A program made the translations under genes and the position numbers. The notes below the pieces were generated by a model that was given only the letters and a program-made list of their open reading frames with translations, did no database searches and was not told the DNA's origin. A stretch of DNA of 64,000 nucleotides from Streptomyces sp. NBC_01439 (GTDB taxonomy: Bacteria; Actinomycetota; Actinomycetes; Streptomycetales; Streptomycetaceae): NCBI RefSeq assembly GCF_036227605.1, contig NZ_CP109487.1, forward strand, positions 3,174,001-3,238,000. The letters are read 5' to 3'. Positions 29,713-38,671 of the stretch are shown piece by piece (position 1 is the stretch's first letter; each line of letters starts with the position of its first letter).

Positions 29713-30870
29713 TCAGCGCAGGCCGGTGGAGCGGCGCAGGGCCGCCTGGATCAGGCGGTCCACCAGCTCCCGGTACTCGATGCCCGTCTTCTGCCACATC
29801 AACGGGTACATGGAGATCGGGGTGAAGCCCGGCATCGTGTTGATCTCGTTGATAACGAACGTGCCGTCCTCGGTGAGGAAGAAGTCGGCGCGCACCAGGC
29901 CCTCGCAGGACGCGGCCTCGAAGGCCTCGATCGCGAGTCGCTGCACCTCGGCGGTCTGCTCCGGGGTGAGCGGGGCGGGCACGATCCCGGAGGCCGAGTC
30001 GATGTACTTCGCCTCGAAGTCGTAGAAGTCGTGGCTGGACACCGGCGGGATCTCGGCGGGGACGCTCGCCCGCGGGCCGTCCTCGAACTCCAGGACCCCG
30101 CACTCGATCTCGCGGCCGCGCAGCAGCGCCTCCACGATGATCTTCGGGTCGTGGCGCCGGGCTTCCTTGACCGCGGCGTCCAGGCCGGAGGCGTCGTCGA
30201 CCTTGGTGATGCCGATGGAGGAGCCGGCCCGGGCGGGCTTGATGAACAGCGGCCAGCCGTGCTCGGCGGCGAAGTCCAGGATCTTGCCCGTTGCGGCGTC
30301 CCGGTCGGCCTCCCACTCGCGCGGGCGGATGGTCACGTACGGGCCGACGCTCAGCCCGAAGGACGTGAACACCCGCTTCATGTAGTCCTTGTCCTGGCCG
30401 ACGGCCGAGGCGAGGACGCCGGATCCGACGTACGGGATGCCGGAGAGCTCCAGGAGGCCCTGGAGGGTGCCGTCCTCGCCGTACGGGCCGTGCAGCACGG
30501 GGAAGACGACGTCGACCTCGCCCAGGGCCTTGGGGACGGCGCCCGGTTCGGTGTAGACGACCTGGCGGCTGGCGGGGTCGACCGAGAGCACGACGGCGCC
30601 GTCCTCGGATTCCGCGAGCTCCTCGACGCTCGGGAGCGTGCGGTCGGCGATGGCCATCCGCTCGGGCTCGTCGGCGGTCAGCGCCCATCGGCCGTCCGTG
30701 GTGATGCCGATGGGCAGCACCTCGTACTTGGAGCGGTCGATGGAGCGCAGTACGGCGCCCGCCGTGACGACCGAGATGGCGTGTTCCGAGCTGCGGCCGC
30801 CGAACACGACGGCCACGCGGGGCTTGCGGCCCTGCTGCTCAGGGGTCTGGGGGAGGTTCTCGCTGCTCAT
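29713..30870 (-). CDS. ddlA: D-alanine--D-alanine ligase
   Basis: A 385-residue ATP-grasp ligase that makes D-Ala-D-Ala for peptidoglycan. N-terminal VAVVFGGRSSEHAISVVTAG, then the D-alanine/ATP-grasp motifs VFPVLHGPYGEDGTLQGLLE and WPLFIKPARAGSSIGITKV, and C-terminal FVINEINTMPGFTPISMYP are visible. ATG 30870. It lies 39 bp after gpsA and may share its transcript. Confidence 0.95.
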   Translation of the reverse strand: MSSENLPQTPEQQGRKPRVAVVFGGRSSEHAISVVTAGAVLRSIDRSKYEVLPIGITTDGRWALTADEPERMAIADRTLPSVEELAESEDGAVVLSVDPASRQVVYTEPGAVPKALGEVDVVFPVLHGPYGEDGTLQGLLELSGIPYVGSGVLASAVGQDKDYMKRVFTSFGLSVGPYVTIRPREWEADRDAATGKILDFAAEHGWPLFIKPARAGSSIGITKVDDASGLDAAVKEARRHDPKIIVEALLRGREIECGVLEFEDGPRASVPAEIPPVSSHDFYDFEAKYIDSASGIVPAPLTPEQTAEVQRLAIEAFEAASCEGLVRADFFLTEDGTFVINEINTMPGFTPISMYPLMWQKTGIEYRELVDRLIQAALRRSTGLR

Positions 30871-30909
30871 ATCGCCACGAGAGTACCCGCTCAGACGTGC
30901 GGAATGGAG

Positions 30910-31920
30910 TCAGCGACGTTCCGGTTTGGCACTGCGCCCCATCAGGTCCTTGAGCGCGACCAGGGTCGGCTTGCCGTGGTGGACGATGTCCACCACCGTG
31001 TCGGTGATCGGCATGTCCACCCCGTGGCGGCGGGCCAGATCCGCCACCGACTGGCAGGACTTGACGCCCTCGGCGGTCTGCTTGGTGACGGCGATGGTCT
31101 CTTCCAGGGTCATCCCGCGGCCGAGGTTGGTGCCGAAGGTGTGGTTCCGGGAGAGCGGCGAGGAGCAGGTGGCGACCAGGTCGCCGAGGCCCGCGAGGCC
31201 GGAGAAGGTGAGCGGGTCGGCGCCCATGGCCACGCCGAGGCGGGTGGCTTCGGCGAGTCCGCGGGTGATGAGCGAGCCCTTGGTGTTGTCGCCCAGACCC
31301 ATGCCGTCCGCGATGCCGACGGCGAGGCCGATGACGTTCTTGACGGCGCCGCCGAGCTCGCAGCCGGTGACGTCGGTGCTCGTGTACGGGCGGAAGTACG
31401 CGGTGTGGCAGGCGGCCTGGAGGCGCTGGGCCACGCTCTCGTCCACGCAGGCGACGACGGAGGCGGCGGGCTGGCGGGCGGCGATCTCGGCGGCCAGGTT
31501 GGGGCCGGTGACCACGGCGATGCGCTCGGCGGGGACCTTGGCCACCTCCTCGATGACCTCGCTCATCCGCTTGGCGGTGCCGAGTTCGATGCCCTTCATC
31601 AGCGAGACGAGCACGGTGTCGGCGGCCAGCAGGGGCGCCCACGCGGCGAGGTTCTCGCGCAGGGTCTGGGACGGGACGGCGAGGACGGTGAAGTCCGCGC
31701 CGGCCGCCGCCCCGGCCGGGTCGGTGGTGGCCCGGAGGTTCGCGGGGAGTTCGACCCCGGGGAAGTAGTCCGGGTTGGTCCGGCCGGTGTTGATGGAGTC
31801 GACCACCTCCTGGCGGCGGCCCCACAGCGTCACCTCGCAGCCGGCGTCGGCGAGCACGATGGCGAAGGCCGTGCCCCAGGAGCCTGTTCCGAAGACGGTT
31901 GCCTTCACGGGACGTGTCAC
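30910..31920 (-). CDS. gpsA: Glycerol-3-phosphate dehydrogenase (NAD(P)+)
   Basis: A 336-residue GpsA, which reduces dihydroxyacetone phosphate to glycerol-3-phosphate for phospholipids. The Rossmann motif GTGSWGTAFAIVLADAG is at the N-terminus. The catalytic Lys region is VKNVIGLAVGIADGMGLGDN, and LGDLVATCSSPLSRN is the C-terminal motif. GTG 31920 overlaps the plsC stop by 4 bp, so it is translationally coupled to the acyltransferase that uses its product. Confidence 0.95.
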   Translation of the reverse strand: MTRPVKATVFGTGSWGTAFAIVLADAGCEVTLWGRRQEVVDSINTGRTNPDYFPGVELPANLRATTDPAGAAAGADFTVLAVPSQTLRENLAAWAPLLAADTVLVSLMKGIELGTAKRMSEVIEEVAKVPAERIAVVTGPNLAAEIAARQPAASVVACVDESVAQRLQAACHTAYFRPYTSTDVTGCELGGAVKNVIGLAVGIADGMGLGDNTKGSLITRGLAEATRLGVAMGADPLTFSGLAGLGDLVATCSSPLSRNHTFGTNLGRGMTLEETIAVTKQTAEGVKSCQSVADLARRHGVDMPITDTVVDIVHHGKPTLVALKDLMGRSAKPERR

Positions 31921-32669
31921 TTCTTGCCCTCCCCTGCGGCCTTGCGCCGCTGTTCCACCCTGGCGTTGCGATGGTCGTACGGCTGCTCGGGCGCGGTCTC
32001 GCCGCGCACTTCCTCCAGCAACGCGGTGATGGCCGCCATGATGACCTCGGTGACCTCCCGGAGGAGCTCCGGGGTGGGCTCCCGGTCGTAGAACGCCGAG
32101 AGGTCCACCGGCGGTCCGGCGAGCACCTGGAGGGTCTTGCGCGGGAAGAGCCGGACCTTGTTCTCCTTGGCGTAGGGCGGCACCGCGAGGTTCGCGCCCC
32201 ACTGGGCCACCGGGATGACGGGCGCCCTGGTGATCAGCGCCACGCGGGCGGCGCCGGTCTTGCCGGCCATCGGCCACATGTCGGGGTCGCGGGTGAGGGT
32301 GCCCTCCGGGTAAAAGGCCACGCATTCGCCCTGCTCGATGGCGTTCACGGCGGCCCGGAATGCGTCCAGGGCGTTGGTGGACTCCCGGTAGACGGGGATC
32401 TGTCCGCTGCCGCGCAGGATGGACCCGACAATAGGGACCTTGAAGAGGGCGGCCTTGGCGAGCAATCGGGGCACCCGGCCGGTGTTGTACTGGAAGTGCG
32501 CGTACGAGAGCGGGTCCAGATACGAGTTGTGATTGACGGCGGTGATAAAGCCGCCCTCGGCCGGAATGTGCTCCATTCCCCGCCAGTCCCGCTTGAAGAG
32601 CACTACCAGCGGCGGTTTTGCGATGACCGCCGCCAGGCGGTACCAGAAGCCGATTCTGCGGCGGGACAC
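31917..32669 (-). CDS. plsC: 1-acyl-sn-glycerol-3-phosphate acyltransferase
   Basis: A 250-residue PlsC-type acyltransferase. NHNSYLDPLSYAHF carries the NHxxxxD catalytic motif, and FYPEGTLTRDPDMWPM is the third conserved block. It acylates lysophosphatidic acid (sn-1-acylglycerol-3-P). I chose GTG 32669, preceded by a GAGGAAG-rich stretch, rather than upstream in-frame starts. It forms one operon with gpsA (4-bp overlap). Confidence 0.87.
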   Translation of the reverse strand: MSRRRIGFWYRLAAVIAKPPLVVLFKRDWRGMEHIPAEGGFITAVNHNSYLDPLSYAHFQYNTGRVPRLLAKAALFKVPIVGSILRGSGQIPVYRESTNALDAFRAAVNAIEQGECVAFYPEGTLTRDPDMWPMAGKTGAARVALITRAPVIPVAQWGANLAVPPYAKENKVRLFPRKTLQVLAGPPVDLSAFYDREPTPELLREVTEVIMAAITALLEEVRGETAPEQPYDHRNARVEQRRKAAGEGKK

Positions 32670-32901
32670 TCGGACACCTTCCTCTAGGACCGGTGCGCGG
32701 CTGGGGCACCTCGTCGGCCGGACAAGTGTCACCCCAGGCCCGGTCTCTGTCGAGGACACCGTACGCCCCGCTCACCCCGCCGGACTCCCGGGTTGCCCGG
32801 GCGAAGGCGACAATGGGCCGACACATGACCCGGCCATGACCTGACCATGGCCGAAGGACCTGCTGGAGCGCACCGGAGGAAAGGGATCCGTCACGAACGC
32901 C

Positions 32902-33717
32902 GTGTGGAGTTTGGTGGTCCCGCTGAAGCCCTTGGCGGTGGCGAAGAGCCGTCTCGCACGGGCGGTGGGCGCCTCCCGTCCGGGCCTCGCCCTGGCCTTC
33001 GCCCAGGACACCGTCGCGGGGGCCCTGGCCTGCGCGGCGGTCACGGATGTGGTGGTCGTCACGGACGACGCCGCGGCCGGTGCGGAACTGGCGCGGCTCG
33101 GGGCGCGGATCGTCCCGGACGCCCCGGCGGCCGGGCTCAACGCGGCCCTGGACCACGGGGCGCGGGCGGTGCGGTCGGGGCGGCCGGGAGCCGCACTGGC
33201 CGCGCTGAACGCCGATCTGCCGGCACTCCGACCCCGGGAATTGCAACGCGTGCTCGAAAAAGCTTCGGTATTTCCGCGGGCATTTCTGGCGGATGCTGCC
33301 GGAATCGGGACGACCCTGCTTTCTGCCGCGCCCGACGTGGAATTGGCCCCCTCGTTCGGGGGGCCGTCACGGGCCCGACATTCGGCTTCGGGGGCGGTGG
33401 AAATCGCCCTGGCGAACGTCGACAGCGTGCGCCGGGACGTGGACACGGCGGCCGATCTGCGCACCGCGCTCGCCCTCGGCGTGGGGCGCCACACCGCCCG
33501 ATACAGTGCCCGTATGCAGGCGACCGCGTACACGTACGACTCCCAGACCCGCAGCGGCAGCGTGCTGCTGGACGACGGCACTCCGGTGCCCTTCGAGGCC
33601 CCGGCCTTCGATGCGGGCGGCCTGCGGCTGCTACGGCCCGGACAGCGGGTCCGGATCGAGACGGACGGCGCGGGTGCGAGCCTTCGGATCACCCTCGTGA
33701 CGCTGCAGACGTTCTGA
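32902..33717 (+). CDS. cofC: 2-phospho-L-lactate guanylyltransferase-like protein, C-terminal extension
   Basis: A 271-residue protein whose first ~200 residues are a CofC/FbiD nucleotidyltransferase (N-terminal VVPLKPLAVAKSRLARAVG and the NADLPALRPRELQRVL catalytic region). CofC/FbiD activates phospholactate or phosphoenolpyruvate in F420 synthesis. The final ~67 residues, from MQATAYTYDSQTRSGSVLLD (33514), look like a small beta-barrel (cold-shock-like) domain. The reading frame runs through without a stop. The start is uncertain: the annotated GTG (32902) lacks a close ribosome site, while a GTC sits 12 nt upstream of it, next to GGAGGAAAGGG. Confidence 0.75.
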   Translation: MWSLVVPLKPLAVAKSRLARAVGASRPGLALAFAQDTVAGALACAAVTDVVVVTDDAAAGAELARLGARIVPDAPAAGLNAALDHGARAVRSGRPGAALAALNADLPALRPRELQRVLEKASVFPRAFLADAAGIGTTLLSAAPDVELAPSFGGPSRARHSASGAVEIALANVDSVRRDVDTAADLRTALALGVGRHTARYSARMQATAYTYDSQTRSGSVLLDDGTPVPFEAPAFDAGGLRLLRPGQRVRIETDGAGASLRITLVTLQTF

Positions 33718-33769
33718 AGGGGGTGCCGCCCGCGACCCCGACCGGCCGCCGGTGCGGTGGACGCACCGC

Positions 33770-33802
33770 GGGCCGGCTCCCCCGCACGGGGAAAGCCGGC
33801 CC
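33770..33802. terminator. Terminator between cofC and hupS
   Basis: A stem of nine base pairs (33770-33778 with 33794-33802) enclosing a second small CCCC/GGGG stem. It lies between convergent cofC and hupS. Confidence 0.7.
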
Positions 33803-33822
33803 GGCCTGTGTGACGCGTGCCC

Positions 33823-34503
33823 CTACTTCTTGCGGGCGGTGGTCTTCTTCGCGGTGGCCTTGCGCGTCGCCGTCTTCTTGGCGGGCGCCTTCGTCGCTGC
33901 GGTGACCTTCTTGGCCGCCGGCGCGGTCTTCTTGGCCGCGGTGGTCGTCTTCTTCGCGGCGGTGGTGGTCTTCTTGGCCGCGGCAGTGGTCTTCTTGGCG
34001 GCCGCGGTGGCCTTCTTCGCCGTCGCGGTGCTCTTCACCGCCGCCTTCTTGGCGGTCGCCGTGGCCTTCTTGGCCACGACCTTCTTTGCGACCGCGGTCT
34101 TTGCCGCGGCCTTCTTGGCGGTGGTGGCCTTCTTCGCCGCGGCCTTCTTGACCGTCGCGGAGGCACCACCCGTGAGGCTGCCCTTGGGCGCCTTCTTCAC
34201 CGACACCTCGCCACCCTTGGGAAGCTTCTTGGTGCCGCTGACCAGGTCCTTGAATCCCTGGCCCGCACGGAAGCGGGGCACAGAGGTCTTCTTGACCCGG
34301 ACGCGCTCACCCGTCTGCGGGTTGCGGGCGTAACGGGCCGGACGGTCGACCTTCTCGAACGAGCCGAAGCCCGTGACCGAGACCCGGTCGCCCGCGACGG
34401 TAGCGCGGACGATCGCGTCCAGTACCGCGTCGACAGCGTCCGCGGCCTGCTGGCGGCCGCCCAGCTTGTCGGCAATCGCTTCTACGAGCTGCGCCTTGTT
34501 CAC
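33823..34503 (-). CDS. hupS: HU-family DNA-binding protein with Lys/Ala-rich tail (HupS type)
   Basis: A 226-residue protein. The first ~95 residues are HU: NKAQLVEAIADKLGGRQQAADAVDAV, the RVSVTGFGSFEKVDRPARYARNPQTG arm and VPRFRAGQGFKDLV. The remaining ~125 residues are a histone H1-like tail of repeated AAKKTT/AKK units. This is the streptomycete HupS architecture, linked to spore nucleoid compaction (literature). It starts at GTG 34503, with GAAGGGGA upstream. Confidence 0.93.
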   Translation of the reverse strand: MNKAQLVEAIADKLGGRQQAADAVDAVLDAIVRATVAGDRVSVTGFGSFEKVDRPARYARNPQTGERVRVKKTSVPRFRAGQGFKDLVSGTKKLPKGGEVSVKKAPKGSLTGGASATVKKAAAKKATTAKKAAAKTAVAKKVVAKKATATAKKAAVKSTATAKKATAAAKKTTAAAKKTTTAAKKTTTAAKKTAPAAKKVTAATKAPAKKTATRKATAKKTTARKK

Positions 34504-34647
34504 GTCTTCCCCTTCGGAGACTTCGCCAGAACGAATGTGTTCAAGCTTATTTCGCACGTTAGGCGGATATATACCGCAAATCAAACACGAAACGGGCTAA
34601 TCACCCTAGTGCCGCAACGCTGTAGGCCGTTACGGAGTTCCTTCGCA

Positions 34648-34875
34648 TCAGTCGCCTTCAGGGAATCGACCCTCGTCGAGGTCCTTCATCAACCTGTCCA
34701 GGCGCCTTGCCGCATCGGCGAGATCATGCTTCGCCGCGGCCGTGACGACCAACAGCTTCCGGGACAGCGCCATCCTTACGCCCTCCGGGACTTGCAGTGA
34801 GCGCACCCGTGTGTGTGCTTCTTTCAGCCGGTCCGCAACGAGTTCGTAGAGCTCGAGTTGACTGTCGCGTTCCAT
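34648..34875 (-). CDS. Small conserved helical protein
   Basis: A 75-residue acidic-to-neutral helical protein starting MERDSQLELYELVADRLKEA. It has no Cys, signal or membrane segment. It lies 144 bp upstream of hupS and downstream of leuD in the same direction. Upstream in-frame codons (to 34980) look non-coding and contain a hairpin, so I use ATG 34875. Family unrecognised; the gene is likely real because codon third positions are G/C-rich. Confidence 0.65.
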   Translation of the reverse strand: MERDSQLELYELVADRLKEAHTRVRSLQVPEGVRMALSRKLLVVTAAAKHDLADAARRLDRLMKDLDEGRFPEGD

Positions 34876-34932
34876 GCACAGATTGTGCCATCTGGGGCGA
34901 GTTGTCGCCTCACGGGGCCTCAACAAACGGCT

Positions 34933-34961
34933 GTGCCCCCCGCCGGAGGGCGGAGGGCACG
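34933..34961. terminator. Hairpin after leuD
   Basis: GTGCCC ... GGGCAC arms around a GC-rich interior, 50 bp past the leuD stop. An imperfect but plausible terminator of leuCD. Confidence 0.5.
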
Positions 34962-35012
34962 GTGTTGTCGATGTGATCACCCGAAGGTGAATAAGCGCTG
35001 ATCAGGCAGGAA

Positions 35013-35606
35013 TCAGGCCACAATCGTGCGCGGCTTGAAGGTGGGTCGGGCGCTTTCGTAGGCGGCGATGTCCGCTTCGTTCTGAAGGGTGAGCGAGATG
35101 TCGTCCAGGCCCTCCAGCAGACGCCAGCGGGCGTTGTCGTCGAGTTCGAACTCCGCGACGACGCCTTCCGCTCGCACCTGGCGGTCGACCAGGTCGACGG
35201 TGATTTCGGCGGTCGGGTCGGCCTCCGTCAGCTCCCACAGCCGCTCGACGGTCTCCTGCGGGAGGACGACGGTCAGCAGGCCGTTCTTCAGCGAGTTCCC
35301 GCGGAAGATGTCGGCGAAGCGGGAGGAGATGACCGTCTTGAAGCCGAAGTTCTGCAGGGCCCAGACGGCGTGCTCGCGCGAGGAACCCGTACCGAAGTCG
35401 GGGCCGGCGACCAGGACGGTCGCACCGGCGCGCTCCGGGCGGTTCGTGACGAACTCCGGGTCCTTGCGCCAGGCCTCGAAGAGCCCGTCCTCGAACCCGT
35501 CGCGGGTGATCTTCTTCAGCCAGTGGGCCGGGATGATCTGGTCGGTGTCGACGTTGCTGCGGCGCAGCGGGACGGCCCGGCCGGTGTGGGTGGTGAAGGC
35601 TTCCAT
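35013..35606 (-). CDS. leuD: 3-isopropylmalate dehydratase small subunit
   Basis: A 197-residue LeuD, normal length, for isomerising isopropylmalate in leucine synthesis. Conserved blocks [34 protein letters not shown] and [11 protein letters not shown] are visible. The start is ATG 35606, 3 bp after the leuC stop, so leuCD form an operon. Confidence 0.95.
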   Translation of the reverse strand: MEAFTTHTGRAVPLRRSNVDTDQIIPAHWLKKITRDGFEDGLFEAWRKDPEFVTNRPERAGATVLVAGPDFGTGSSREHAVWALQNFGFKTVISSRFADIFRGNSLKNGLLTVVLPQETVERLWELTEADPTAEITVDLVDRQVRAEGVVAEFELDDNARWRLLEGLDDISLTLQNEADIAAYESARPTFKPRTIVA

Positions 35607-35609
35607 GGT

Positions 35610-37034
35610 TCAGACTCCGGCGGTCGCGTCGGCGGCGGACAGGTCGGTGGGCGAGGCCAGGTGGCCCAGCACCGCAGTGGCGGCGGCCACCTGCGGGGAG
35701 ACCAGGTGGGTGCGCCCGCCCTTGCCCTGCCGGCCCTCGAAGTTGCGGTTGGAGGTGGACGCGGAGCGTTCACCGGGCGCCAGTTGGTCGGGGTTCATGC
35801 CCAGGCACATCGAACAGCCCGCGTGCCGCCACTCGGCGCCGGCCTCCTTGAAGACCTTGTCCAGGCCCTCTTCCACGGCCTGCAGGGCGACGCGGACCGA
35901 GCCCGGGACGACCAGCATCCGTACGCCGTCGGCGACTTTGCGGCCCTCGACGATGCCGGCGACGGCACGCAGGTCCTCGATGCGGCCGTTGGTGCACGAA
36001 CCTACGAAGACGGTGTCGACCTTGATGTCCCGCAGCGGCTGTCCGGCGGTCAACCCCATGTACTCCAGGGCCTTTTCGGCGGCCAGGCGCTCCGAAGCGT
36101 CCTCGTACGAAGCCGGGTCGGGGACGTGCGCCGACAGCGGTGCGCCCTGGCCCGGGTTGGTCCCCCAGGTGACGAAGGGGGACAGCGCGGCGCCGTCGAT
36201 GACGACCTCCGCGTCGAAGACCGCGTCGTCGTCCGTGCGCAGGGTCTTCCAGTACTCGACCGCCGCGTCCCAGTCCTTGCCCGTGGGGGCGTGGTCACGG
36301 CCCTGGAGGTAGTCGAAGGTGGTCTGATCAGGGGCGATCATGCCCGCGCGGGCACCCGCCTCGATCGACATGTTGCAGATGGTCATCCGGGCTTCCATCG
36401 ACAGCTCCTGGATGGCCTCGCCCCGGTACTCCAGGATGTAGCCCTGGCCGCCGCCCGTACCGATCTTGGCGATGATCGCCAGGATCAGGTCCTTCGCGGT
36501 GACGCCCTCGGCCAACGCGCCGGTGACGGTGATCGCCATCGTCTTCGGGCGGGCCAGCGGCAGCGTCTGGGTGGCCAGTACGTGCTCGACCTGGCTCGTG
36601 CCGATGCCGAAGGCCAGCGCGCCGAAGGCGCCGTGCGTGGAAGTGTGCGAGTCGCCGCAGACCACGGTGGTGCCGGGCTGGGTCAGACCCAGCTGCGGTC
36701 CCACGACGTGGACGACGCCCTGCTCGACGTCGCCCAGCGAGTGCAGGCGCACGCCGAACTCGGCGCAGTTCGCCCGCAGCGTCTCCAGCTGGGCGCGGGA
36801 AACCGGGTCGGCGATCGGCTTGTCGATGTCGAGGGTGGGGGTGTTGTGGTCCTCGGTCGCGATGGTGAGGTCGAGGCGTCGGACCTTGCGGCCGGCCTGA
36901 CGCAGTCCTTCGAAGGCCTGCGGGCTGGTCACCTCGTGCAGCAGGTGCAGATCGATGAAGAGGAGGTCGGGCTCGCCTTCGGCGCGCCGGACGACATGGT
37001 CGTCCCAGACCTTCTCCGCGAGTGTCCTACCCAT
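35610..37034 (-). CDS. leuC: 3-isopropylmalate dehydratase large subunit
   Basis: A 474-residue LeuC, an aconitase-fold enzyme carrying a 4Fe-4S cluster. The three cysteine ligands are in [13 protein letters not shown] and GCSMCLGMN; the substrate-binding [15 protein letters not shown] block is present. GGAGGGAAAGCG precedes ATG 37034. It is divergent from the regulator gene ndgR, with an operator-like palindrome in the 184-bp gap. Confidence 0.96.
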   Translation of the reverse strand: MGRTLAEKVWDDHVVRRAEGEPDLLFIDLHLLHEVTSPQAFEGLRQAGRKVRRLDLTIATEDHNTPTLDIDKPIADPVSRAQLETLRANCAEFGVRLHSLGDVEQGVVHVVGPQLGLTQPGTTVVCGDSHTSTHGAFGALAFGIGTSQVEHVLATQTLPLARPKTMAITVTGALAEGVTAKDLILAIIAKIGTGGGQGYILEYRGEAIQELSMEARMTICNMSIEAGARAGMIAPDQTTFDYLQGRDHAPTGKDWDAAVEYWKTLRTDDDAVFDAEVVIDGAALSPFVTWGTNPGQGAPLSAHVPDPASYEDASERLAAEKALEYMGLTAGQPLRDIKVDTVFVGSCTNGRIEDLRAVAGIVEGRKVADGVRMLVVPGSVRVALQAVEEGLDKVFKEAGAEWRHAGCSMCLGMNPDQLAPGERSASTSNRNFEGRQGKGGRTHLVSPQVAAATAVLGHLASPTDLSAADATAGV

Positions 37035-37183
37035 CGCTTTCCCTCCGGCCGGCCGGTTGTGCCGGCGCTTCATAGAGATCTTGTGCGCCGTGCCGCCCGT
37101 ACCCCACGTCCCGGACGACGGCTCGGACCCAGTGGTTCGTGGACCCGCACATACAGACTCGCTGTTTCTTGGAAAAATTGAAC

Positions 37184-37212
37184 TTGCGTTTCACAGTGTG
37201 AGACGCGAATAT
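37184..37212 (+). promoter_or_regulatory. NdgR operator and likely leaderless ndgR promoter
   Basis: A 21-bp near-perfect palindrome (37186-37206; GCGTTTCAC-AG-TGTGAGACGC-like arms) lies between leuC and ndgR. A -35 TTGCGT (37184-37189), a 17-bp spacer that is mostly the palindrome, and a -10 GAATAT (37207-37212) would place the transcript start at the ndgR ATG. Confidence 0.65.
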
Positions 37213-37218
37213 CGTTTC

Positions 37219-37935
37219 ATGGACAACTCTAGCGGCGTCGGCGTTCTCGACAAGGCAGCTCTGGTATTGAGCGCACTGGAGTCCGGTCCGGCCACCCTCG
37301 CCGGGCTGGTCGCGGCGACAGGGCTCGCACGACCCACGGCACATCGCCTTGCCGTGGCACTGGAACACCACCGGATGGTGGCGAGGGACATGCAGGGCCG
37401 GTTCATCCTCGGACCGCGGCTGGCGGAACTCGCCGCCGCGGCCGGCGAGGACCGTCTGTTGGCCACGGCGGGACCGGTACTCACTCACCTCCGTGACGTG
37501 ACGGGAGAGAGCGCGCAGCTCTACCGCCGTCAGGGAGACATGCGCATCTGCGTGGCGGCCGCGGAGCGGCTGTCGGGTCTTCGGGACACCGTCCCGGTGG
37601 GTTCCACGCTTCCCATGAAGGCCGGTTCGGCCGCGCAGATCCTGATGGCCTGGGAGGAGCCCGAGCGGCTCCACCGCGGCCTCCAGGGCGCGCGCTTCAC
37701 GGCGACGGCACTCTCGGGCGTACGGCGTCGCGGCTGGGCGCAGTCGATCGGCGAGCGGGAGCCCGGTGTGGCCTCCGTCTCGGCGCCGGTGCGCGGGCCG
37801 TCGAACCGCGTGGTGGCCTCCGTATCGGTCTCCGGGCCGATCGAGCGGCTGACCCGCCACCCGGGCCGGATGCACGCCCAGGCCGTCATCGACGCGGCCG
37901 CACGGCTCACGGAGGCGCTGCGCCGCTCCGGCTGA
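37219..37935 (+). CDS. ndgR: IclR-family regulator NdgR
   Basis: A 238-residue IclR-type regulator. The N-terminal winged helix (TLAGLVAATGLARPTAHRLA) precedes an effector domain with the RQGDMRICVAAAERLSGLRD and VGSTLPMKAGSAAQ blocks. NdgR controls leucine and other amino acid genes in streptomycetes (literature) and is typically divergent from leuCD, as here. No Shine-Dalgarno precedes ATG 37219, and a -10 sits 6 bp upstream, so the mRNA is probably leaderless. Confidence 0.9.
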   Translation: MDNSSGVGVLDKAALVLSALESGPATLAGLVAATGLARPTAHRLAVALEHHRMVARDMQGRFILGPRLAELAAAAGEDRLLATAGPVLTHLRDVTGESAQLYRRQGDMRICVAAAERLSGLRDTVPVGSTLPMKAGSAAQILMAWEEPERLHRGLQGARFTATALSGVRRRGWAQSIGEREPGVASVSAPVRGPSNRVVASVSVSGPIERLTRHPGRMHAQAVIDAAARLTEALRRSG

Positions 37936-38053
37936 CGCCCCGACCCCACCTGCTCACCCCCGGGCCCGGGGGCGCGTTCGACGCCGCACACGTCCGAACA
38001 CGCGCCTCCGGGCCCGCACTTGTGCCTGCCGGCCGGCGCGACCGACACAAAGC

Positions 38054-38090
38054 GAAGAGGCCCTCCGCGATGAACGCGGAGGGCCTCTTC
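38054..38090. terminator. Terminator after the tRNA cluster
   Basis: A perfect 16-bp stem (38054-38069 with 38075-38090), 7 bp past the last tRNA-Glu gene on the minus strand, and downstream of ndgR on the plus strand. Confidence 0.85.
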
Positions 38091-38096
38091 GATGCG

Positions 38097-38169
38097 TACC
38101 CCCGACCGGATTCGAACCGGCGCTACCGCCTTGAGAGGGCGGCGTGCTAGGCCGCTACACAACGGGGGC
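38097..38169 (-). tRNA. tRNA-Glu (CTC), copy 1
   Basis: A 73-nt cloverleaf with acceptor arms GCCCCCG/CGGGGGU (G1-U72 wobble), anticodon CTC in a CT-CTC-AA loop, and a TTCGAAT T loop. Identical to the copies at 38277 and 38414. No CCA is encoded. It is the last tRNA of the cluster. Confidence 0.96.
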
Positions 38170-38183
38170 TTGCTTGTACTGCG

Positions 38184-38255
38184 CTGGGCTACCAGGACTC
38201 GAACCTAGAACAAAGGAACCAGAAACCTTCGTGTTGCCAATTACACCATAGCCCA
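38184..38255 (-). tRNA. tRNA-Gln (CTG), copy 1
   Basis: A 72-nt cloverleaf with acceptor TGGGCTA/TAGCCCA (U1-A72), anticodon CTG and discriminator G. A T-T mismatch occupies positions 31-39. It differs from the copy at 38514 by covarying acceptor and anticodon-stem changes, so both are functional genes. Confidence 0.94.
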
Positions 38256-38276
38256 ATGTGGTCTATACCAGACCAG

Positions 38277-38349
38277 TACCCCCGACCGGATTCGAACCGG
38301 CGCTACCGCCTTGAGAGGGCGGCGTGCTAGGCCGCTACACAACGGGGGC
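38277..38349 (-). tRNA. tRNA-Glu (CTC), copy 2
   Basis: Identical in all 73 positions to the copy at 38097, separated from the preceding tRNA-Gln by 21 bp. Confidence 0.96.
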
Positions 38350-38413
38350 CCTAGCGATCCTGCATCAAGACGTCCGGGAGCTACCCAAAAGGAGATCTTG
38401 CGGGAAGGATCTG

Positions 38414-38486
38414 TACCCCCGACCGGATTCGAACCGGCGCTACCGCCTTGAGAGGGCGGCGTGCTAGGCCGCTACACAACGGGGGC
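38414..38486 (-). tRNA. tRNA-Glu (CTC), copy 3
   Basis: Identical in all 73 positions to the other two copies. It follows the first transcribed tRNA-Gln by 27 bp. Confidence 0.96.
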
Positions 38487-38513
38487 AAAGCACTGCGTTA
38501 CTACTGCACTGCG

Positions 38514-38585
38514 CTGGGGTACCAGGACTCGAACCTAGAATAAGGGAACCAGAAACCCTCGTGTTGCCAATTACACTATACCCCA
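38514..38585 (-). tRNA. tRNA-Gln (CTG), copy 2
   Basis: 72 nt, acceptor TGGGGTA/TACCCCA (U1-A72), anticodon CTG. This is the first transcribed member of the cluster. Confidence 0.95.
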
Positions 38586-38671
38586 CCGGAAGTCAACCCC
38601 CTGGGGGGATTTACTTTCGAGTGGCGCCTCCGTCCGGCCTTTCGGCCCGCTCCGGCGGCGCAGAAAGAACA

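Noticed and set aside
38097..38486. Three identical 73-bp units with spacers, like a short repeat array
   Set aside because: Each unit folds as a complete tRNA-Glu with a CTC anticodon and the spacers hold two tRNA-Gln genes; this is a tRNA cluster, not CRISPR.
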